Origin: Burkholderiaceae bacterium
Lineage (GTDB): Bacteria; Pseudomonadota; Gammaproteobacteria; Burkholderiales; Burkholderiaceae_C
Assembly (NCBI GenBank): GCA_017992055.1
Contig: JAGOPK010000005.1
Location: 186,001-250,000, forward strand
Direction of reading: 5' to 3'
DNA: 64,000 bases
Shown: piece after piece, positions 55,352 through 64,000 of the stretch
How positions within the stretch are numbered: position 1 is the stretch's first letter
How the letters are laid out: every line of letters starts with the position of its first letter
Program-made: the position numbers and the translations under genes
Notes under the pieces: generated by a model
Told to the model about the DNA's origin: nothing
The model's input: the letters and a program-made list of their open reading frames with translations, nothing else
Database searches by the model: none

Positions 55352-57925
55352 TCAGGCGTTGCTGGTGGCGCGCACTTCCTCGATCGAGGTCAGCCCGGCC
55401 AGCAGCTTGAGGATGCCGTCCTGGCGCAGCGTGCGCATGCCGTCGCCCATGGCCTGCAGCTGCAGCCGGGCCGAGGGCGCGCGGGTCTGGATCAGGTGGC
55501 GCAGCTCGCGGCTGACCACCAGCAGCTCGTGCAGGCCGACGCGGCCCGAATAGCCGCTGCCATTGCAGCGCGGGCAGCCTTCGGCATGGTGGGTCATCAG
55601 CCGGCCGTCCTGGCCGAAGCGCTGCAGCCAGTCGGCCAGCAGGGCCTCGCGCGACGGCGCGGCACCGGCCTCGGGCCAGGCGCCCAGGTACTCGTCGAGC
55701 AGCATCTCGGTGTCCTCCACCGTCGCCGGCGTCGAGCTCACGCAGTGCGCGCACCAGCGCCGCACCAGGCGCTGGGCCAGCACGGCCAGCAGGCTGTCGG
55801 CAAAGCTGAACGGGTCCATGCCCATGTCCAGCAGCCGCGTCACCGTCTCGGGCGCGCTGTTGGTGTGCAGCGTGGACAGCACCAGGTGGCCGGTCAGCGA
55901 GGCCTCGATGGCCATCTGCGCGGTCTCGTGGTCGCGGATCTCGCCGACCATCAGCACATCGGGGTCGGCACGCAGAAAGGCGCGCAAGGCCTTGGCAAAG
56001 GTCCAGTCGATGCGCGCATTGACCTGCACCTGGCGCAGCCCGGGCTGGGTGATCTCCACCGGGTCCTCGGCGGTCCAGATCTTGCGATCCGGCGTGTTCA
56101 GGTGGTGCAGCGCGGCATGCAGGGTGGTGGTCTTGCCGCTGCCGGTGGGGCCCACGCACAGCACCATGCCATAGGGCCGCTCGATCGCGCCCTTGAGCTG
56201 GGCCAGGGTGTCGGGCTGCAGGCCCATGCCCTGCAGCGGAATGGTCTTGGCCGAGGCCAGCAGGCGCATCACCACGTCCTCCAGCCCGTTGGCGGTGGGG
56301 ATGGTGGCCACGCGCAGCTCCAGCTTGTGGCCGGGCACGAAGCGCGCGAAGTTGATCTTGCCGTCCTGCGGCTTGCGGCGCTCGCTGATGTCCAGGTCGC
56401 ACATCACCTTGATGCGCGCCACCATCGCCTGGCGGTAGCTGGGCGGCAGCTCGATGTAGCGGCGCAGCTGGCCGTCGCGGCGAAAGCGCACCTGCACCTT
56501 GGCCGGGCTGGGCGGGCATTCGATGTGGATGTCCGACACGCCCTGGCTGCGCGCCTCGATGATCATGGTGTTGATCAGGCGCACCAGCGAGTTGTCGCTC
56601 TGCTCGATGGCCGGGCCTTCGTCGTCCACGCCCTGGCCCTGCTCCAGCGTGGCCAGCAGCTGGTCGGCCTTGTCCATCTGCTCCAGGCTGATGGGCGCGA
56701 AGGGGCTGGACAGGTCGCCGCCCGGATCGATGGCATCGCTGCCCAGGCGCTGGTAGACGCGCTCCACCGCGCCGGCCAGCGTGCCGGCACGGGCCAGCAC
56801 CGGCACCACCTTGCACTGGGCGGTGAACTCGATCTCGTCGATCATGCTGCGCGCCGACGGATCCTCCAGCGCCACGATCAGGCGGCCGCCCTGCAGCATC
56901 AGCGGCAGCGCCGGCATGCGCCGCGCAATGCCCACCGGCACGCGCAGCACGGCCTCGGGCTGGGCCGTGAACTCGCCGGCATCGACGATGGGATAGCCCA
57001 TCTTGCGCGCCAGCGCGGTCTGCAGGTCGGCTCTGGTGACCACGCCGCGGCGCACCAGCAGCTCGCCCAGCGGCAGGCTGCGGTCGCGCTTCTGCTCCTG
57101 CAGCGCATCGGACAGCTGCTGGGCGCTGATGTAGCCCAGCGCCTGCAGCGCCTCGCCGATGCGCACCATGGGCATGCGCGCCTGCTGGGCGATGGCCTCC
57201 AGCAGCGCCGCCGGCGTGGCGATCTGCGCCGTCGGCAGGATCTCGCCCAGGCTGCGCAGGCCCGAGGCCGTGGGCGCAGCCGTGGCTGCGGGTGTGGCGG
57301 GAGTGGCCTCGGCCACCGCGCCGCGGTCCAGCAGGGTCACCGAGTCCAGCACCGGCCGCGGATAAAAGCTGCGCAGCAGGTCGCCGTCGAGGTTGATCGG
57401 CGCAAAGGTGAACAGGCCCTGGTCCAGTTCCACCTGGCCGACGGTGTTGACCACCGCCTCGCCGCCGTCGCGAAAGCGCAGACGGCAGCCGCTGCCCTCG
57501 TCGCGCCGCGGCAGCAGCGGCGTGGTGTCGTCGAAGGCCGTGCCCGCCGGCGCCGGCAGCGGGGACAGCGGCCGCATCAGCGTCAGCCGGCGGAACTGCG
57601 TCAGGCGCAGCACCAGCGGCTCGCGGGCGCGGGCCCGGTGCAGCTGCACCACGCCCGCCGCCAAGTCCACCGACAGCAGCTTGCCGGCATTGACAGCGCC
57701 GTTCAGGCCCTCGATCTCGCAGGGCTCGGGTTCCAGCAGCGGCGCCGCGGCCGGATAGCCCTGGGTACGCGGCGCCGGCCAGCAGAAGGCCAGTGCGGCG
57801 GCGGCCGGGGCCTCGTCGGTCAGCGGCAGCAGGGGCATGGCCTCGGTGGCCTGGTCGTCGGCGGCCGCGGCTCCGTGCAGACCAAAGGGAACCAGGCTCA
57901 GCGGCGGCTGGGACATGTCGGACAT
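55352..57925 (-). CDS. GspE/PilB-family ATPase with MshEN-type c-di-GMP motifs and N-terminal extension
   Basis: 857 aa from the ATG at 57925 (GAGG upstream; a TTG at 57949 is less likely). Residues 1-~235 are a Pro/Ala-rich extension with a possible beta domain (EIEGLNGAVNAGKLLSVDLAAGVVQLHR). Residues ~255-310 contain two tandem MshEN-like units (RIGEALQALGYISAQQLSDAL; PLGELLVRRGVVTRADLQTAL). ATPase domain: Walker A GPTGSGKTTTLHA near residue 590, ADPDVLMVGEIRD, STLHTNSA, zinc pairs CAHC and CPRC. No pilus or secretion genes nearby. Convergent with the pedF operon. Confidence 0.9.
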   Translation of the reverse strand: MSDMSQPPLSLVPFGLHGAAAADDQATEAMPLLPLTDEAPAAAALAFCWPAPRTQGYPAAAPLLEPEPCEIEGLNGAVNAGKLLSVDLAAGVVQLHRARAREPLVLRLTQFRRLTLMRPLSPLPAPAGTAFDDTTPLLPRRDEGSGCRLRFRDGGEAVVNTVGQVELDQGLFTFAPINLDGDLLRSFYPRPVLDSVTLLDRGAVAEATPATPAATAAPTASGLRSLGEILPTAQIATPAALLEAIAQQARMPMVRIGEALQALGYISAQQLSDALQEQKRDRSLPLGELLVRRGVVTRADLQTALARKMGYPIVDAGEFTAQPEAVLRVPVGIARRMPALPLMLQGGRLIVALEDPSARSMIDEIEFTAQCKVVPVLARAGTLAGAVERVYQRLGSDAIDPGGDLSSPFAPISLEQMDKADQLLATLEQGQGVDDEGPAIEQSDNSLVRLINTMIIEARSQGVSDIHIECPPSPAKVQVRFRRDGQLRRYIELPPSYRQAMVARIKVMCDLDISERRKPQDGKINFARFVPGHKLELRVATIPTANGLEDVVMRLLASAKTIPLQGMGLQPDTLAQLKGAIERPYGMVLCVGPTGSGKTTTLHAALHHLNTPDRKIWTAEDPVEITQPGLRQVQVNARIDWTFAKALRAFLRADPDVLMVGEIRDHETAQMAIEASLTGHLVLSTLHTNSAPETVTRLLDMGMDPFSFADSLLAVLAQRLVRRWCAHCVSSTPATVEDTEMLLDEYLGAWPEAGAAPSREALLADWLQRFGQDGRLMTHHAEGCPRCNGSGYSGRVGLHELLVVSRELRHLIQTRAPSARLQLQAMGDGMRTLRQDGILKLLAGLTSIEEVRATSNA

Positions 57926-58061
57926 AGCAACCTCGGGCGGAGCGGACAAGGAGGACCTGCCGCCCTGCGGGACGCAGGGCTGGCAGCCTCGTGTCGATGC
58001 TAGGCAGAGCCTGGCCCGGCCATCGCCGGAATTGCCCGGTCCGGGCCTGCCAGTTCCGGGG

Positions 58062-59363
58062 TCAGCCGCGCATTTGCGCCGGCAGCGCCGTGACGATGGC
58101 CGGGAACCACCAGATCAGCAGCACCGCCAGCACCATCAGGAAGAAGAAGGGCAGGGTCACGCGGGCGATCCAGCCGATGTCGCGCCGCGTCATGCCCTGC
58201 AGCACGAACAGGTTGAAGCCCACCGGTGGCGTGATCTGCGCCATCTCGACCACCAGCACGATGAAGATGCCGAACCACAGCGGGTCGATGCCGGCCTTCT
58301 GCACCGTGGGCAGGATCACGCCCATGGTCAGCACCACCATGCTGATGCCGTCGAGAAAGCAGCCCAGCACGACGTAGAACACCGTCAGCACCACCAGCAG
58401 GCCGCCGGGCGACAGGCCCAGCGAGCCGATCCACTCGGCCAGGTGGCGCGGCAGGCCGATGTAGCCCATGGACAGCGTCAGAAAGGACGCGCCGGCCAGG
58501 ATCAGCGCGATCATGCAGTACAGCCGCGTGGCGCCCAGCAGGGCCTCCTTGAAGCTGGACCAGGACAGCGAGCCCTGCGCGGCCGACAGCACCAGCGAGC
58601 CCACCACGCCCACCGCCGCGGCCTCGGTGGCGGTGGCGATGCCGCTGTAGATGCTGCCCAGCACCGCGGCGATCAGCAGCACCACCGGGATCAGGTGGCG
58701 CGACTCGCGCAGCTTGGCGCCCAGCGGCAGCCTGGCGTCGCGCGGCGGCACCTGCTGCGGGTTCAGCAGCGCCCACAGCACCAGCCAGCCCGAGAACAGG
58801 CCGGCCAGCATCACCCCCGGCAGCACGCCGGCCATGAACAGCTGGGCGATCGACACATCGGCCGACACGCCGTAGACGATCATGATGATGGACGGCGGGA
58901 TCAGCAGGCCCAGCGTGCCGGCGCCGGCCAGCGAGCCGATGGCGATGGCGTCGGGATAGCCGCGGCGCTTGAGCTCGGGCAGCGTCATCTTGCCGATGGT
59001 GGCGCAGGTGGCGGCACTGCTGCCCGAGACCGCGGCAAAGATGGTGCAGCCGATGACATTGGTGTGCAGCAGCCGCCCGGGCAGGGCCTGCACCCAGGGC
59101 GCCAGGCCGCGGAACATGTCCTGGCTGAGCCGGGTGCGGAACAGGATCTCGCCCATCCAGATGAACAGCGGCAGCGCGGTCAGCGTCCAGCTGGAGCTGG
59201 AGCCCCAGATGGTGACGGCCATGGCATCACCGGCCGGCCGGCTGGAGAACAGCTGCATGCCAATCCAGGCCACGCCCGACAGCGTGAGGCCGATCCACAC
59301 GCCGCTGCCGAGGATCAGGAACAGCGATGCGATCAGCAGCGCGGTGATGGCCAGGTCGTTCAT
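58062..59363 (-). CDS. dctM: TRAP transporter large permease DctM
   Basis: 433 aa, about 12 TM segments; GSGVWIGLTLSGVAWI, the motif GAGTLGLLIPPSIIMIVYG near residue 145, and PPVGFNLFVLQGM near 390 are typical of DctM. Sodium-coupled uptake of an organic acid. 7 nt after dctQ, last gene of dctPQM. Confidence 0.96.
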   Translation of the reverse strand: MNDLAITALLIASLFLILGSGVWIGLTLSGVAWIGMQLFSSRPAGDAMAVTIWGSSSSWTLTALPLFIWMGEILFRTRLSQDMFRGLAPWVQALPGRLLHTNVIGCTIFAAVSGSSAATCATIGKMTLPELKRRGYPDAIAIGSLAGAGTLGLLIPPSIIMIVYGVSADVSIAQLFMAGVLPGVMLAGLFSGWLVLWALLNPQQVPPRDARLPLGAKLRESRHLIPVVLLIAAVLGSIYSGIATATEAAAVGVVGSLVLSAAQGSLSWSSFKEALLGATRLYCMIALILAGASFLTLSMGYIGLPRHLAEWIGSLGLSPGGLLVVLTVFYVVLGCFLDGISMVVLTMGVILPTVQKAGIDPLWFGIFIVLVVEMAQITPPVGFNLFVLQGMTRRDIGWIARVTLPFFFLMVLAVLLIWWFPAIVTALPAQMRG

Positions 59364-59370
59364 CGCGGGT

Positions 59371-59880
59371 TCATTCGTTGTGCAGCATCTCGTCGCTGGC
59401 CGGCGCCTGGCGCAGGCCGCGCCATTCGAGCAGCCATTCGTCGACGAAGGCGATGACCAGGATCAGGCTGCCCACGGCCATGCCCAACTGCGGGATCCAC
59501 AGCGGCGTGGCGTCGTTGCTGGTGGAGATGTCGTGGAACTGGTGGCTCTGCCAGGCCAGGCGCACGGCATAGAACGCGGCCAGCGCCGACAGCGCCGTGG
59601 CCGCGCCCAGGGCCCACAGCTCCAGCGCGCGACGGGCGCGGCCGCGCAGCGCCTGCAGCAGCAGCGTGACGCGGATGTGCTCGCCGCGCTTGAGCGTGTG
59701 CGCCAGCGCCAGAAAGCCGCTGGCCGCCATCAGGTAGCCGGCATAGGCATCGGTGCCGGGCACGTGGATGCCCAGCTGGCGGCTGGTGATGGCCAGCAGC
59801 ACCATGGCCAGCAGGCCGACCAGGGCCAGCGCGGCCAGCCAGGCCGCGCCGTCGTACAGGGCATCGAGGGCGCGGCGCAT
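59371..59880 (-). CDS. dctQ: TRAP transporter small permease DctQ
   Basis: 169 aa with four hydrophobic segments (AAWLAALALVGLLAMVLLAI; GYLMAASGFLALAHTL; ALGAATALSALAAFYAV; LGMAVGSLILVIAFVDEWL) and the DctQ-type HIRVTLLLQAL. Between dctP (10-nt gap) and dctM. Confidence 0.93.
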   Translation of the reverse strand: MRRALDALYDGAAWLAALALVGLLAMVLLAITSRQLGIHVPGTDAYAGYLMAASGFLALAHTLKRGEHIRVTLLLQALRGRARRALELWALGAATALSALAAFYAVRLAWQSHQFHDISTSNDATPLWIPQLGMAVGSLILVIAFVDEWLLEWRGLRQAPASDEMLHNE

Positions 59881-59890
59881 GGTCGTCGGC

Positions 59891-60883
59891 TTATTTCATG
59901 AAGGCGTCGACCAGGGCCTTGCCGTCGGCGCCGGCCTTGTCGAGCCATTCCTTCTGCATGGTCTCGCCGACCTTCTTCATGTCGGCCTTGAGCTGGGCAC
60001 TGGGCGTGACGATGGTCATGCCGTTCTTCTTCAGCAGCTCCAGGTACTCGCTGTTCTTGGCGCGGCTGGTGGCCCAGCCACGGGCCTCGGCGTCGGCGGC
60101 GGCCTTCAGCAAGGCAGCGCGGGTGGCGGCGTCCAGCGCATCCAGCGCGGCCTTGTTGGCGATGACCGCGTTCTTCGGCAGCCAGGCCTGGGTGTCCATG
60201 TAGAACTTCAGGTGCTCGTAGGTCTTGGTGTCGTAGCCGGTGGAGCCCGAGGACATGTAGCTCTCGATCACGCCGGTGGCCATGGCCTGGCTCAGCTCGG
60301 CGGCCTGCACCGTGACCGGCTGGGCGCCCACCAGCTCGGCGATGCGCGCGGTGCTGGGGCTGTAGGCGCGCCACTTCACGCCCTTCAGGTCGGCGGCGCT
60401 GTTGATCTGCTTCTTGGCAAAGATGCCCTGCGGCGGCCAGGCCACCGCATACAGCAGCACCATGCCCTGCTCGGCCAGCTTCTTCTCCAGCAGCGGCTTC
60501 TGCACCTTGTAGAGCTTGGCCGCCTCGTCGTAGCTGTCGGCCAGGAAGGGCAGGCCGTCGGCGGCATAGATGGGCCACTCGTTGCTGAAGTTGACCAGCA
60601 GGATCTCGCCCAGCTGCGCCTGGCCGCCCTGCACCGCGCGCTTGATCTCCGGCGCCTTGAACAGCGAGGCGTTCGGATGCACGGTGATCTTCAGCTTGCC
60701 GCCCGAGGCCTTGTCGACCTCGCCGGCGAACTGCACCAGGTTCTCGGTGTGGAAGTTGCTGGCCGGGTAGGCGGCCGGCAGGTCCCACTTGGTCTGGGCC
60801 TGGGCGGTGGCGGCCAGCGTGGCCAGCGCCGTGGCGGCCAGCAGCTGGCGACGGACCGGGCTGAACAGGAAGGTCATGCTCAT
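59891..60883 (-). CDS. dctP: TRAP transporter substrate-binding protein DctP
   Basis: 330 aa from MSMTFLFSPVRRQLL, with signal peptide ending near AQAQ. DctP fold: AAYPASNFHTENLVQFAGEVDKASGGKLKITVHPN, LKGVKWRAYSPSTARIAELVGAQPV with the substrate-carboxylate Arg region, and QAMATGVIESYMSSGS. First gene of dctPQM, divergent from the MarR-type regulator. Nearby oxoprolinase/hydantoinase suggests a cyclic amide or amino-acid-derived acid as substrate (inference). Confidence 0.93.
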   Translation of the reverse strand: MSMTFLFSPVRRQLLAATALATLAATAQAQTKWDLPAAYPASNFHTENLVQFAGEVDKASGGKLKITVHPNASLFKAPEIKRAVQGGQAQLGEILLVNFSNEWPIYAADGLPFLADSYDEAAKLYKVQKPLLEKKLAEQGMVLLYAVAWPPQGIFAKKQINSAADLKGVKWRAYSPSTARIAELVGAQPVTVQAAELSQAMATGVIESYMSSGSTGYDTKTYEHLKFYMDTQAWLPKNAVIANKAALDALDAATRAALLKAAADAEARGWATSRAKNSEYLELLKKNGMTIVTPSAQLKADMKKVGETMQKEWLDKAGADGKALVDAFMK

Positions 60884-61007
60884 GGGAAGGCTCCGAAGGT
60901 CGGGTGATGCAAGGCCGGCAAGCATGCGCCATGCCATTGGCCGGCGGACCCGGGGATTGCCCGTGGCGATGGCCGCTCAGCCCGGTCCGGCGCTTGCAGT
61001 CTAGGAA

Positions 61008-61038
61008 ATCATCAAATAAATTGTCAATAAATCGTCAA
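61008..61038. promoter_or_regulatory. triple direct repeat between dctP and the MarR-type regulator
   Basis: ATCATCAA (61008-61015), ATTGTCAA (61020-61027) and ATCGTCAA (61031-61038) are spaced 12 and 11 bp, about one helical turn. The stretch is strikingly A/T-rich for this genome and sits in the divergent promoter region, so it is a candidate operator. Confidence 0.55.
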
Positions 61039-61057
61039 CGTTTTGGTGAAACCACCG

Positions 61058-61645
61058 ATGCCACGCCCTGCCGCGAAGTCCCGGTCCGATGCCCCGCTCG
61101 CCGGCGCGCCGGCCACGCCCCGAGGCACGGTGCGCAGGTCCGGTGCATCGCGCACCGGCATCGTCTCCTCGTCGCACCTGGTGTCGCCGGCCAGCGTCGA
61201 GCTGTCCGAGCTGGAGTTCGGCCTGATCGTGGCCTGGAACGCCTTCTCGCGCTGGGTGGTGCGCTGCATGGCCGCGGCAGGCTGCCCCGACCTGACGGTG
61301 ACCGATGTGCTGGTGCTGCACCACCTGCAGCACCGCGCGCGCAACAAGAAGCTGGCCGACATCGGCTTCGTGCTGAACATGGAGGACACCCATGTCGTGG
61401 CCTATGCGCTGAAGAAGCTGGTCGCCGCCGGCCTGGTGCAGAGCGAGCGCGTGGGCAAGGAGGTGTTCTACGCGCCCACGCCGCAGGGCGAGGGCTTTGT
61501 GCAGGCCTACCGCGAGGTGCGCGAGGCCTGCCTGGTGGCCAACCTGGATGCCGAGCGCAATGCCGACATCGGCGAGCTGGCGCGCCTGCTGCGCACCATG
61601 TCCGGCCTGTACGACCAGGCCGCGCGCGCGGCCACTTCTCTGTGA
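61058..61645 (+). CDS. MarR-family winged-helix regulator
   Basis: 195 aa from [11 protein letters not shown]. Winged helix at ~75-150 ([70 protein letters not shown] pattern) with a preceding dimerisation helix. The first ~45 residues are low complexity. Divergent from dctPQM and 28 nt before the hyuA-type gene, so it probably controls both. Confidence 0.88.
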   Translation: MPRPAAKSRSDAPLAGAPATPRGTVRRSGASRTGIVSSSHLVSPASVELSELEFGLIVAWNAFSRWVVRCMAAAGCPDLTVTDVLVLHHLQHRARNKKLADIGFVLNMEDTHVVAYALKKLVAAGLVQSERVGKEVFYAPTPQGEGFVQAYREVREACLVANLDAERNADIGELARLLRTMSGLYDQAARAATSL

Positions 61646-61673
61646 TGGGGCTGTGAACCCCGAGGACCCCGTG

Positions 61674-64000
<2,327 letters not shown>

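Overview
The window is one stretch of a GC-rich betaproteobacterial chromosome, most likely Burkholderiales (Rubrivivax/Leptothrix/Ideonella-like). This is inferred from codon usage, the tmRNA tag ANDERFALAA, and the run tyrA-pheA-serC-DUF2059-gyrA / ompA-ubiG-gph-ssrA. The left edge cuts tyrA and the right edge cuts a HyuA-HyuB type oxoprolinase/hydantoinase.

Layout. 1-8.5 kb: housekeeping genes (aromatic amino acid and serine synthesis, DNA gyrase A, OmpA, ubiquinone methylation, phosphoglycolate phosphatase). 8.56-8.94 kb: intact ssrA. 8.95-15.68 kb: an integrative element of about 6.7 kb inserted at the 3' end of ssrA. It has a P4-type integrase, an excisionase-like protein, a winged-helix protein, a Toprim primase, a RepA-like helicase and small unknown genes. 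It is bounded by a 15-bp direct repeat, carries repeated TGTGAGTARCT motifs at both ends, and has no capsid, portal or terminase genes, so it resembles a phage satellite or other small replicating integrative element. 15.8-30.9 kb: mixed chromosomal genes (an unknown membrane-anchored protein, a GspE/PilB-type ATPase, TctBA, an MFS exporter, a gamma-glutamyltransferase-like enzyme, a Rieske oxygenase, the isoprenoid run xseB-ispA-dxs, and an EgtB/SenA-like protein).

30.2-55.3 kb is a large alcohol-oxidation locus of the ped/exa type. It holds a periplasmic PQQ alcohol dehydrogenase with the Asp-x-Asp signature of lanthanide-dependent enzymes, cytochrome c550 PedF, a SoxYZ-like carrier, two metallo-beta-lactamase-fold 'relay' proteins, a HiPIP, two TonB-dependent receptors, a MoxY-like histidine kinase, two LuxR-type response regulators and a divergent sigma-54 activator. 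It also has a tightly overlapping ten-gene minus-strand operon: pqqB, ABC ATPase, beta-propeller, ABC binding protein, ABC permease, then an ExbB/TolQ-like channel, an ExbD-like protein with a YfaP-like periplasmic domain, a two-helix membrane protein, a lipoprotein and a Bug-type binding protein. Strong sigma-54 (-24/-12) promoter matches precede pedF, the dehydrogenase and pqqB, which suggests a single regulon. The four-gene channel module in this operon is the best candidate for an undescribed system.

55.3-64 kb: a second GspE/PilB-type ATPase with MshEN-like c-di-GMP motifs, a DctPQM TRAP transporter, a divergent MarR-like regulator with a triple direct repeat between them, and the truncated oxoprolinase/hydantoinase gene, plausibly one uptake and catabolism unit.
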